DNA of 64,000 nt from positions 4,086,503-4,150,502 of the forward strand of contig NZ_CP065230.1 in the NCBI RefSeq assembly GCF_015767635.1, written 5' to 3'. The position numbers and the translations under genes were made by a program. Below, one piece after another: positions 7,716-16,327 of this stretch. The notes under the pieces were generated by a model, which was given only the letters and a program-made list of their open reading frames with translations, was not told the DNA's origin and ran no database searches. This stretch comes from Halomonas sp. A40-4. GTDB lineage: Bacteria; Pseudomonadota; Gammaproteobacteria; Pseudomonadales; Halomonadaceae. Numbering within the stretch: the first letter of the stretch is position 1; each line of letters opens with the position of its first letter.

Positions 7716-9782
7716 ATGACGCCCCAGCCGCCAAAGAGCATCCTTAGCCGCATTAACGGGCTCAATCCGCGCCAGCAGGAAGCCGTGCGCTATATTGATG
7801 GCCCCTGTTTGGTACTCGCAGGGGCAGGCTCCGGTAAAACCAGTGTGATTACCACCAAAATCGCTTACCTGGTGCAGGAATGCGGTATGAGCGCACGCAA
7901 GATCGCCGCGGTGACCTTTACCAACAAGGCCGCCCGGGAGATGAAAGAGCGCGTAGGGCAAATGCTGCACGGCAAGGAAGGCCACGGACTGACGGTTTCC
8001 ACCTTCCACACCCTGGGGCTGAACATCATCCGCGGTGAGCTGAAAACCCTGGGGTACAAACCCGGCTTTTCGCTCTTCGATCCGGAGGATGCCAAAGCGC
8101 TGCTGCGCGACCTGATGAATAAAGACGCCCAGGTTGATGCCGAGCAAATCAACACGGTGCAGGGCAAAATCTCCCAGTGGAAAAACGACCTGATGCTGCC
8201 CAGCGACGCGCTGTCGTTTGCGGCGGACGACGACGAGCATTTTGCCGCACGGGTCTACGAAGCCTATGTTCGCCATCTGAAAGCCTATAACGCCGTGGAT
8301 TTTGACGACCTGATTCTGCTGCCGGTGGTCCTGCTGCAACGCGACCCGGAAGCGCTGGCCCGCTGGCGGCGCAAGATCCACTACATGCTGGTGGATGAAT
8401 ATCAGGACACCAATGTTTCCCAGTACCTGCTGGTGAAGCTGCTGATGGCTGAACGGGCAACCTTTACCGTGGTGGGCGACGATGACCAGTCGATTTATGC
8501 CTGGCGTGGCGCCCGGCCGGAAAACCTGATTACCCTGGGCGAAGACTTCCCGCGCCTGAAGGTGATCAAGCTGGAGCAGAACTACCGCTCGACCGGCACG
8601 ATCCTGCGCGCCGCCAACACGCTGATTGCCTATAACCCCCACGTCTACGAAAAAACCCTGTGGTCGGATATGGGCGACGGCGCCTCCATTCGAGTCATCG
8701 TCAATCGCCATGAGGAAGCCGAAGCGGAGCGAGTCGCCAGCGAAATGTTTACCCGGCGGATCAAGGAAAAAGCCGAATGGCGGGACTTTGCCGTGCTTTA
8801 TCGGGGTAACTTCCAGGCACGGCTGCTGGAGTTAAAGCTGCAGCATTACCAAATCCCCTACAAGCTGTCCGGCGGCACGTCGTTTTTCTCGCGCAACGAG
8901 ATCAAGGACACCATGGCCTATCTGCGGCTGCTGATTAATCCCGCCGACGACAACGCTTTTTTACGTATCGTGAACGTTCCGCGCCGGGAAGTAGGTCCCG
9001 GAACCGTCGAGAAACTTGCCAACTACGCCACCGAGCGCTCGATTTCGCTGTTTGCCGCTTGTCATGAGCTGGGCCTGGAGCAGGTGCTGCCTACCCGAGC
9101 CGTGGAGCGGCTATCGCGTTTCACCCACTTTATCGACGGTGTACGCAAACGCATGGACCAGGGCGATGCGATTGCCGCTATTCGCGACATGCTGAGGGAC
9201 ATGGATTACGAGGCCTGGCTGTACCAGAACGCCAGCGCACCGACCGTCGCCGAACGACGCATGGCCAACGTGTGGATTTTGATCGACCAGTTGGAAAAGT
9301 CGCTCAACCGCGATCCGGAAGATGATGCATCTGAAGCCACCGAAACCGATAGCGTGGAAGCGGCGATATCACGCCTGGTGCTGCGCGATATCCTCGAGCA
9401 ACAGGCGGAAGAAGACGACTCCGACCGGGTGCAACTGCTCACCATGCACGCCTCCAAAGGGCTGGAGTTTCCCCACGTTTATTTGATGGGCCTGGAAGAG
9501 GATCTATTGCCCCACCGCAATGCCATTGAAACGGGCACGGTGGAAGAAGAGCGTCGCCTGGCCTACGTAGGCATTACCCGCGCACGACGCACGCTGACGT
9601 TGACGCTTGCCCGCCAGCGCAAAGCTTACGGCGAGTTGATGGACTGCCAACCTAGCCGCTTCCTGGACGAATTGCCTGCTGAAGACCTGGAATGGGAAGG
9701 CCGCGCGGATAAGGAAGACCCGGAGAAAAAGCAGGCCCGAGGGCAGGATGCCATTGCGGGGCTCCGTTCTTTACTTGGCTGA
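7716..9782 (+). CDS. rep: ATP-dependent DNA helicase Rep
   Basis: A 688-aa UvrD/Rep superfamily 1A helicase that moves 3' to 5' and removes proteins ahead of the fork. Motif I is GAGSGKT (about 36-42); motif II is VDEYQDTN; motif III includes VVGDDDQSIYAWRGA; motif V is LLTMHASKGLEF; motif VI is VGITRARRTL. The length is close to E. coli Rep (673 aa) and the N-terminus (LNPRQQEAVRYIDGP) matches Rep rather than UvrD. AGAGG precedes the ATG. Confidence 0.95.
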   Translation: MTPQPPKSILSRINGLNPRQQEAVRYIDGPCLVLAGAGSGKTSVITTKIAYLVQECGMSARKIAAVTFTNKAAREMKERVGQMLHGKEGHGLTVSTFHTLGLNIIRGELKTLGYKPGFSLFDPEDAKALLRDLMNKDAQVDAEQINTVQGKISQWKNDLMLPSDALSFAADDDEHFAARVYEAYVRHLKAYNAVDFDDLILLPVVLLQRDPEALARWRRKIHYMLVDEYQDTNVSQYLLVKLLMAERATFTVVGDDDQSIYAWRGARPENLITLGEDFPRLKVIKLEQNYRSTGTILRAANTLIAYNPHVYEKTLWSDMGDGASIRVIVNRHEEAEAERVASEMFTRRIKEKAEWRDFAVLYRGNFQARLLELKLQHYQIPYKLSGGTSFFSRNEIKDTMAYLRLLINPADDNAFLRIVNVPRREVGPGTVEKLANYATERSISLFAACHELGLEQVLPTRAVERLSRFTHFIDGVRKRMDQGDAIAAIRDMLRDMDYEAWLYQNASAPTVAERRMANVWILIDQLEKSLNRDPEDDASEATETDSVEAAISRLVLRDILEQQAEEDDSDRVQLLTMHASKGLEFPHVYLMGLEEDLLPHRNAIETGTVEEERRLAYVGITRARRTLTLTLARQRKAYGELMDCQPSRFLDELPAEDLEWEGRADKEDPEKKQARGQDAIAGLRSLLG

Positions 9783-9828
9783 GGTGTGCTTTAAATCAGA
9801 AGTGCAAGCGAGATTCGGCGCTTATAAA

Positions 9829-9866
9829 TTATCCACAGGCTGTCAGCCACAACCGCTTGTGGACAA
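9829..9866. promoter_or_regulatory. Inverted pair of DnaA-box-like sequences downstream of rep
   Basis: TTATCCACA at 9829-9837 is a perfect DnaA box, and TGTGGACAA at 9858-9866 is the inverse of a one-mismatch box. Extended arms (AAATTATCCACA and TGTGGACAATTT) make an 11-of-12 inverted repeat, so it could equally be a weak hairpin terminator at the end of rep. Confidence 0.4.
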
Positions 9867-9896
9867 TTTAAAGAAGCACAAAGAGCAACACTCTGT

Positions 9897-10343
9897 TTAT
9901 TCGGCCTCGGCGACCATATAGTCGACAACCGCCTGAATTTCTTCGTCGGACGCGCTACTGCCACCGCGCGCTGGCATGGCGCCTTTCCCCTCATACACGC
10001 TTTGATAGAGAGCCTCGGTACCTTGCTCAAGACGAGATGCCCACGCCTCGGCGTCCCCTAGCCCTGGCGCTCCCGCCGCGCCGCTATCGTGGCACGCCGC
10101 ACAACCGATACTGCTATACAGCGAGGCGCCATCCGATCCACCACCACCGCTTTCAGCATTGGTTTCGGCTTCTGCTTGCGCCGCTTGGGTGCCACAGTCC
10201 TGGCCCTGTAAACAAACGCTACCTACTGGCGCCAGCCGCTCCGCAATCGCCTCCCGGGAGGCATCATCAGCGATTGCTCCCGACCCGCTCAGCATGGCAA
10301 CCCCAAGTGCAACAAGACCTTTTGCTATCTGCTTAACGTTCAC
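9897..10343 (-). CDS. Periplasmic cytochrome c5-family protein
   Basis: A c-type cytochrome of about 148 aa. It has an N-terminal signal peptide (GLVALGVAMLSGSGAIA), a low-complexity Gly/Ala/Glu linker, and one haem-binding motif CAACH. The likely axial Met is in GAMPARGG, and a C-terminal helix (DEEIQAVVDYMV) follows, as in cytochrome c5. It probably shuttles electrons in the periplasm. The GTG at 10343 is chosen because AGAGG lies 8 nt upstream; two in-frame GTGs just before it are alternatives. The linker has an extra Cys pair (VCLQGQDC) before the haem domain, which may form a disulphide. Confidence 0.85.
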   Translation of the reverse strand: MNVKQIAKGLVALGVAMLSGSGAIADDASREAIAERLAPVGSVCLQGQDCGTQAAQAEAETNAESGGGGSDGASLYSSIGCAACHDSGAAGAPGLGDAEAWASRLEQGTEALYQSVYEGKGAMPARGGSSASDEEIQAVVDYMVAEAE

Positions 10344-10502
10344 TCGCACCACCTCTTATTTATTATTGTCGGCGTCTGGGCGGCTGAAGATTAAAGGCTA
10401 CCAATACGCCTACTTAATGAATATTAGCAGTATAGTGGTAATTCAAAGTGCCACAAAACCCACCACGCCTGCCGGGTCAACGCGGCAACGACGTCTTGAC
10501 GG

Positions 10503-11429
10503 CTAGCCGCGCCAGGCCATGACATACTGTTGAGCATATTCGCTGAAGCCAGCGCGCCTGTAGAGGTTAAACGCTGGCAAGTTTTCATGATCCACCGATA
10601 GCAATAGCTCCAATGCGTTCGCCTGCTGGGCGAGGGCCAAGGCATGGTTGAGAATATGGCCGCCCAGTCCCCGACGCCGCCACTCAGGCACCAGTCCCAT
10701 CAGCATCAGCTCCCAACGGTTAATCTCGCTCCGCGGTGCCAACACCAAGGCGCCGATGGGCGACGGCGATTCATCCACATACAGCGCATGCCAGTGAGCG
10801 GGGGCGTGGGGGTCTTGCCCGTAGAAACCAGCCAGTAAGTCGTTGACCGATAAGATGTCGCGTAATCCACGACAGTCCAGCGAGTCATGCCCAACCGCGG
10901 TCATCAACGCATGCTCCTGAGCCGTTGTCAGAAGGTCCCATGGTGCCCAATGCAGTTGGGTGAAGGGCTTTGCAGCAGGAAAGCGCTGGTCCACGCCTGC
11001 TTTTAAACAGCGCAGCGATACGAGCGGCTGCATGCCATGGGCGATCAATTGCGCTCGCTGCTGGGTCGCCTCTGGGTCTAGCTCAATGTGACAAAGCGTT
11101 AAGCGTTGCTGAATGACCCAATGTCGTGCCGTCTCGATCAACGCGCTTATGTGATCACCTTGCACATTGGGTAGCCAAAGCTGCGCCATATTCTGTGGCA
11201 GCCGCTGTACCCAAACAACACCGTTGATATGCCCTCTCTCCAGGCTTATCCATAAGCTCTGCCAAGCCGTTTCCGGCGCCTTCGTCATCGACTTTAGCGC
11301 CTCGGTCAATGCTTTCTGTCCTTTCGACGACTGCGACTTGGCCAGATGCAGGAGTGCCTCGTGGCGGTGTTCAGGCGAGCATAGGATAATCTTTGAGGTA
11401 TGTGCCATAGACGCTACTATCGTTGTCAT
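10503..11429 (-). CDS. GNAT-family N-acetyltransferase
   Basis: A 308-aa protein. The C-terminal 120 residues form a GNAT fold with the acetyl-CoA-binding signature GLVPEWRRRGLGGHIL (R-x-x-G-x-G/A) and the downstream VDHENLPAFNLYRRAGF (beta-5/alpha-4). The N-terminal half is related in layout but lacks the signature, so it may be a degenerate second GNAT domain. The substrate cannot be predicted. Start ATG 11429 is uncertain (weak RBS); ATG 11408 is an alternative. It is divergent from the two-component operon. Confidence 0.8.
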   Translation of the reverse strand: MTTIVASMAHTSKIILCSPEHRHEALLHLAKSQSSKGQKALTEALKSMTKAPETAWQSLWISLERGHINGVVWVQRLPQNMAQLWLPNVQGDHISALIETARHWVIQQRLTLCHIELDPEATQQRAQLIAHGMQPLVSLRCLKAGVDQRFPAAKPFTQLHWAPWDLLTTAQEHALMTAVGHDSLDCRGLRDILSVNDLLAGFYGQDPHAPAHWHALYVDESPSPIGALVLAPRSEINRWELMLMGLVPEWRRRGLGGHILNHALALAQQANALELLLSVDHENLPAFNLYRRAGFSEYAQQYVMAWRG

Positions 11430-11498
11430 CCATTGTGTTTATCTGACTATCGTATTCATCTGAATAGGTAAACTCACCCAAGGACATCATCTCTCATC

Positions 11499-12164
11499 AT
11501 GCGCATCCTACTGGTAGAGGACGACTCAAGTTTAGCGTCTGGTATACGCCTGGCGCTTAAGCCTGAAGGGTACACGGTTGACCATCTCAGCGATGGAGTG
11601 AGTGCCCGGTCAACGCTGCTGGAAGGGATGCCCTTCGATGCCGTGATACTTGACCTGGGGTTACCCCGCCTGGATGGCGTCGACGTGCTCAAAGCCGTCA
11701 GAAGCGAAGGTCATCAGGTACCGATCCTGGTGCTGACCGCCCGAGATGCGGTCGATGAGCGAATTGCCGGCTTGGATGCCGGCGCCGATGATTACTTGGT
11801 CAAACCGTTTGATGTCACCGAGCTTACCGCCCGGCTACGCGCTTTGTTAAGGCGTAGCCATGGGCAAGCCCGCTCGCTGCTGGAGTGTCAGGGGATACGC
11901 TTTGATCCGGTCACTCTCAAGGTAAGTTATCAAGGACAAGAAGTGTCACTTTCACGCCGCGAACTGACACTGTTGCAGGAATTCATGAGTCACCCTGGAC
12001 GTGTGTTCACACGCGATACCTTAACCCAGTTGGTGTACGGATGGGATGAAGATGTCGAAAGTAATGCCATTGAAGTCCATATTCATCATTTGAGGCGCAA
12101 GTTTTTTCCCCATGTCATACGTACCGTGCGGGGCATTGGTTACGTGATGGATAACCCCGGATGA
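11499..12164 (+). CDS. OmpR/PhoB-family response regulator (QseB-like)
   Basis: A 221-aa regulator. The receiver domain has the acidic pair (EDD, about 7-9), phospho-acceptor Asp51 in VILDLGLPRLDG, Thr in LTARD and Lys in LVKPF. The winged-helix domain (about 125-218) ends with the SNAIEVHIHHLRRKF ... IRTVRGIGYVM motif. It most resembles QseB/PmrA/TctD regulators. The stop overlaps the kinase start by 4 nt, indicating translational coupling. The inducing signal is not apparent from the sequence. Confidence 0.9.
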   Translation: MRILLVEDDSSLASGIRLALKPEGYTVDHLSDGVSARSTLLEGMPFDAVILDLGLPRLDGVDVLKAVRSEGHQVPILVLTARDAVDERIAGLDAGADDYLVKPFDVTELTARLRALLRRSHGQARSLLECQGIRFDPVTLKVSYQGQEVSLSRRELTLLQEFMSHPGRVFTRDTLTQLVYGWDEDVESNAIEVHIHHLRRKFFPHVIRTVRGIGYVMDNPG

Positions 12165-13576
12165 GATCGATTCAATACCGCACCCTCACCTTGGTACTTC
12201 TGGTCTTTGGCGTCAGCACGCTGGTGATTGGGGTGATCAGCTACCGCTATGCCGCGCATCAGATAAGCGAGCTTTCAGATGCTCGACTTGCACAGCATGC
12301 CCGGCTTCTCGAAGGCATGGCGCAAGCGTCTGGACTGAGTGAGGATCGCAAAGCGATGCTGAGCAATATTGAAAACGCGTTACAGCGCGCCGAATCGGCC
12401 GATTCACCCTACGGACATCGCTACTCAAGTCAGCTTACCTTCCAGCTGTGGGAAAACGATCAGCTATTGCTGCGCTCCTCAACAGCGCCCGCTATCCCCC
12501 CCCACCGACAGGACACGGGCTACTATGACCTTACTATTGACCAACAGGCATGGCGGATTTATGCCCTGAATCAGTCAGATACCAATCAACGAATTGTCGT
12601 CGCCGAACGCGAAAACAGCCGCGGTGAATTGAGTCGTTCGGTCGCCCTGCGCACCTTATTACCTGAGCTGATAGGCTTGCCCCTGGTCGCCTTGCTGTTG
12701 TGGTGGTGTATTGGCTGGGGGTTAGCGCCATTGTCGCGAATGGCCGAGCAGACAAGGACACGCGGCCCCCACAACCTTCAACCTCTGTCGCTGACGTCGC
12801 TGCCTCAAGAGTTAGCCCCGATCGCCAGCGCGTTAAATCAATTATTGGCGCGTATCCGTCAGATACGCACCCGCGAAGAGCGTTTTATCGCTGATGCTGC
12901 CCACGAATTACGCACGCCACTCGCCGTGCTGGACCTCCACGCGCAAAATGCGCTGAGCGCCCATAGCCATGAAGACCGTGAAGAGGCGCTTGATCACCTA
13001 CGCGACGGTGTTACCCGCGCCACGCGAGTGGTCAGCCAGTTGCTTGCCCTGGCCCGTCTAGCACCGGAAACCGAAATACAACGTCACTACCGTCCAGCCA
13101 ACTTGCTCATCGAAGCACGTGAAACCCTCGCCGAACTCTCGCCGCTAGCCGCCGAACGCCAACAGCAGGTGACCCTGCATGCCGATGAAACGCTGGACTG
13201 GCAGATGGAAGCGGAGCCCGGTGCCGTTGAAACCGTGTTGCAAAATATTGTGGGTAACGCTTTCCAGCACACACCGACTAAAGGCGTTATCGACATCGCC
13301 TTAACCGCCACCGCTCATCACGTCTCACTCTGCGTGGATGACCAGGGGCCAGGTATCCCGGATCAGGCATACTCAAAGGTGATAGAACGTTTCCAGCGTG
13401 CCGGACCAGGCGCCGGGGCAGGCTTGGGGCTATCCATTGTTGACCGTGTCGTCAAACGTCACAATGGTGATTTCACCATGACACAGGCGCCTCAGGGTGG
13501 ACTGCGCGTTTGCATTACGCTGCAGCGTTATCCTTCCCGACACAGAATGACCTCAATCGACCCCAACGTTTCTTAA
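12161..13576 (+). CDS. Sensor histidine kinase (QseC/TctE-like)
   Basis: A 471-aa membrane kinase. TM1 is at about residues 7-28, a periplasmic sensor of about 135 residues follows, and TM2 is at about 167-187. The H-box is FIADAAHELRTPL (phospho-His about 248), the N-box NIVGNAFQHTP, the G1 box DDQGPGIP and the G2 box GAGLGLSIV. The HAMP-like linker is short. It is translationally coupled to the regulator, its obvious partner. The neighbouring GNAT and CBS genes give no clear clue to the stimulus. Confidence 0.9.
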   Translation: MRSIQYRTLTLVLLVFGVSTLVIGVISYRYAAHQISELSDARLAQHARLLEGMAQASGLSEDRKAMLSNIENALQRAESADSPYGHRYSSQLTFQLWENDQLLLRSSTAPAIPPHRQDTGYYDLTIDQQAWRIYALNQSDTNQRIVVAERENSRGELSRSVALRTLLPELIGLPLVALLLWWCIGWGLAPLSRMAEQTRTRGPHNLQPLSLTSLPQELAPIASALNQLLARIRQIRTREERFIADAAHELRTPLAVLDLHAQNALSAHSHEDREEALDHLRDGVTRATRVVSQLLALARLAPETEIQRHYRPANLLIEARETLAELSPLAAERQQQVTLHADETLDWQMEAEPGAVETVLQNIVGNAFQHTPTKGVIDIALTATAHHVSLCVDDQGPGIPDQAYSKVIERFQRAGPGAGAGLGLSIVDRVVKRHNGDFTMTQAPQGGLRVCITLQRYPSRHRMTSIDPNVS

Positions 13577-13661
13577 GGTTGCCATAAGAATATCGTGCAA
13601 ATGTGACGTAACGGCAGGACATCTGTTGTTTGCCATTACGTCACTAAACGCAGGTACTCTA

Positions 13662-14261
13662 ATGAACCAGATATTTTTTTCACCCAAGCCTTTAATCCAA
13701 CTGGGGTCAACGCCAACGCTGGTTGTCCCTAAAAAGCCGTCGTTATCGCCACAAAGCCCAGCTATAAGCGTTCTGACCGATTTTAGCCAGGTACGTCCTC
13801 AATGGGTTGATGGCGATACCCCGGTTGATCAGGCCCACCAAAAAATGCGCGACGCGGGGGTGCGGTTGCTGTTTGTCATGGATAGCCATGAGCATTGTAT
13901 CGGGGTGATCACGGCCAAAGAAATCATTGGCAAGCGGCGAATCAATATCGCCATGCAGCAACGCCAGCTAAGTCAAGAGGACATCACGGCCGAAATGATC
14001 ATGACCCCCTGGCACAAATTAAGCGCTATGCCGCTTAGCCAACTTTCGTCGCTGAGCATCGAGGATTTGGTGATATCGATGGAAAGCTTTACGGATCAGC
14101 ACTTGCTGATTATAGAAAATGATGATCGTCACGATCCCAGTATTCGCGGCATCATTTCAGCCGGCGACATTCAAGCGGCGATCGGCAAGACGATCAATGC
14201 CATCCCGAGGGCACAAAGCTTTGCGGATATCTGCCATGTCATAACGGGCCACGACATTTAA
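13662..14261 (+). CDS. Protein with a CBS-domain pair
   Basis: A soluble protein of about 199 aa. The first CBS motif covers about residues 55-100 (DGDTPVDQAHQKMRDAGVRLLFVMDSHEHCIGVITAKEI). The second covers about 125-185 and ends GIISAGDIQAAI. CBS pairs bind adenine nucleotides and usually regulate a partner, but no effector domain is attached here. ATG 13662 is chosen for the AGGT upstream; an in-frame TTG at 13626 would give 12 more residues. It may be transcribed with the upstream kinase or alone. Confidence 0.8.
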   Translation: MNQIFFSPKPLIQLGSTPTLVVPKKPSLSPQSPAISVLTDFSQVRPQWVDGDTPVDQAHQKMRDAGVRLLFVMDSHEHCIGVITAKEIIGKRRINIAMQQRQLSQEDITAEMIMTPWHKLSAMPLSQLSSLSIEDLVISMESFTDQHLLIIENDDRHDPSIRGIISAGDIQAAIGKTINAIPRAQSFADICHVITGHDI

Positions 14262-14283
14262 GCGACTCATGGCTTCAAATCTA

Positions 14284-14311
14284 CCACCCGCGCGTGTCAA
14301 CGTGCGGGCGG
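14284..14311. terminator. Hairpin between the convergent CBS gene and nhaD
   Basis: CCACCCGCGCG and CGTGCGGGCGG form an 11-bp stem with two imperfect positions and a 6-nt loop. There is no strong T-run, so it is likely a shared bidirectional barrier between the convergent genes. Confidence 0.45.
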
Positions 14312-14327
14312 TTGTATTGAAACGGGG

Positions 14328-15794
14328 CTAAAACAGCCCGGCATTTAACCAAAGGTGGGTAAGAATGCTGGCGATATAGCCCAGCATGATGGCTGGCGCC
14401 CAGCGCAGATGACGGGCAAAGGTATAAATTCCCCTGGCCTGGCCCATCAGGGCAACCCCTGCCGCAGAGCCCATGGATAGCAGACTGCCACCAACACCTG
14501 CCGTCAGCGTGATCAGTAGCCAGTTGCCCAGCGACATGTCCGGTTCCATCGAAAGCACCGCGAACATCACTGGGATGTTATCCACCACCGCTGAAATCAG
14601 GCCAAGCACCACGTTGGCCCACACCGGATTCCAACTACCGTAAAGGGTCTCCGACAGAAGGCCGAGATAACCGATAAAGCCCAGACCGCCCACACACATC
14701 ACCACGCCGTAGAAGAAAAGCAGCGTGTCCCACTCGGAGCGGGCTATCCGACTGAAGATGTCAAAGGGGACAACGCTGCCCAGTTGCTCGAGTTTTTTCC
14801 AATCGCCGCGGCGGGAATAGCGCTCACGCTTGCGCTCCAGTGAGCGCGGCAAACTGCGGCGCAGGTAGTAACCAAAGAACTGCAGCAGACCAAGACCAAA
14901 CATCATGCCCATGGCAGGCGGCAAATGCAGCACAGAGTGGCAGAGAACCGAAATCGCCACGGTGATCAGGAACAGCACGACAATGCGCCGTGCACCTCGC
15001 TTCAGCCACACATTTTCAGACAACGCTGCGGGTTTTCTGTTGCGAATAAAGCAACTCATGATTACCGCTGGCACCATGAAATTGACGATTGACGGCACCA
15101 GCAACTGGAAGAAATCACCGAAGGCAACCTGACCGGCCTGCCAGACCATCAGCGTCGTGATATCGCCGAAGGGGCTGAAGGCGCCACCCGCATTAGCGGC
15201 GACCACTACGTTAATGCAGCAAAGGCTGATAAAACGATCATCGCCCTCGGCCACTTTCAGCACCACGGCACACATCAGCATCGCCGTGGTCATGTTGTTG
15301 GCGATCGCCGATATACCAAATGCCAGAATGCCGGTAATCCAGAACAGGGTGCGGTAGCTAAACCCCTTTCGCACCAGCCATGCGCGCAGAGCGTCAAACA
15401 CCCGCCGCTCTTCCATGGCGTTTATATAGGTCATGGCCACCAGCAAGAACAAGAGTAGCTCGGTATACTCCAACAGCGTTTCACGAAACGCCGTTTCCGC
15501 CTCTTGGGGCAACCCCGCCTGAACGTAGACCCAGGCCACCAATGCCCAGATCAGACCAGCAGCCACCAATACCGGCTTTGATTTGCGCATGTGCAAAAGT
15601 TCTTCGGCCATGACTAACGCATAGGCGAGCACGAATATGGCAACAGATAAGACACCGGCGATAGAGCGGGTTAGATCGAGGGAGCCGGCAGCGGCATAAG
15701 ACAAGGAAGGAACAGCAAGACAGCATAACGCAAGCAGCAGCCACATCACGCGACGGCAATAATGCCCAGCGACGCGGAAATCAGGTGGTTTCAT
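14328..15794 (-). CDS. nhaD: NhaD-type Na+/H+ antiporter
   Basis: An inner-membrane antiporter of about 488 aa with 11-13 hydrophobic segments. NhaD/ArsB-family hallmarks are visible: ISAIANNMTTAMLM and NAGGAFSPFGDITTLMVW in the first half, and ISAVVDNIPVMFAVLSM and GGSLLSMGSAAGVALMG in the second. These match the ion-binding half-helices of the IT superfamily. It expels Na+ or Li+ at alkaline pH, a typical trait of halophilic gammaproteobacteria. The start at 15794 (MKPPDF) is a choice; the frame is open 31 codons upstream. An apparent cleavable signal (LLLALCCLAVPSLSYAAA) precedes the first core helix, as in other NhaD proteins. Confidence 0.9.
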   Translation of the reverse strand: MKPPDFRVAGHYCRRVMWLLLALCCLAVPSLSYAAAGSLDLTRSIAGVLSVAIFVLAYALVMAEELLHMRKSKPVLVAAGLIWALVAWVYVQAGLPQEAETAFRETLLEYTELLLFLLVAMTYINAMEERRVFDALRAWLVRKGFSYRTLFWITGILAFGISAIANNMTTAMLMCAVVLKVAEGDDRFISLCCINVVVAANAGGAFSPFGDITTLMVWQAGQVAFGDFFQLLVPSIVNFMVPAVIMSCFIRNRKPAALSENVWLKRGARRIVVLFLITVAISVLCHSVLHLPPAMGMMFGLGLLQFFGYYLRRSLPRSLERKRERYSRRGDWKKLEQLGSVVPFDIFSRIARSEWDTLLFFYGVVMCVGGLGFIGYLGLLSETLYGSWNPVWANVVLGLISAVVDNIPVMFAVLSMEPDMSLGNWLLITLTAGVGGSLLSMGSAAGVALMGQARGIYTFARHLRWAPAIMLGYIASILTHLWLNAGLF

Positions 15795-16327
15795 GGCGAA
15801 GAAGTCCCAGCGGTCGAACGAAGGAAAGAAAAACCGCCATAATGATAAGCCGACTAACGGAGTAGAGCAATGCAACATTGCAGTCACCGAAGAGAGATAG
15901 GCAGAATAAAGTTGACTCGCTTACGCCATTGACATAGGTAAAGTATTTCAGTGCAGGTACCATTTTATTAGTTAACCTGACGGCTCATTTACTCTTCTGG
16001 CATAGTCAAATTTTCTCTAACGCTTTGTTAAAAAATATATTTAATGTAAGCACTGGCAAAACTCATACTTTTTAATACCCGCTTTAACGCTAAGTCACCG
16101 GACTTTACATTCCCCCATGATCGACCAACACTAATCACATTCCTGTCGGCATAGTGCTGCATGCTAGAAAACCTACCCCTTCATTTTCAGCCTGAGACTG
16201 GAAAAGGGTGCTTTCTATAGGGGCTTGATAACTCATGATGCGCGGCTGAAACGCCGTTTCAAGAACTTGCCTTACGTAGGGCCTGATCACTATTAGCAGT
16301 GGTTGCCAGCAACCATGAGGTAACGTC
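15795..16327. other. Long AT-rich intergenic region upstream of nhaD and the sigma-54 regulator
   Basis: There is no convincing gene in these 533 bp, which serve as the divergent promoter region for two genes. A palindromic TGAAACGCCGTTTCA occurs near 16245-16259 and could be an operator. I found no good -24/-12 element here. The high AT content contrasts with the flanking genes. Confidence 0.5.
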
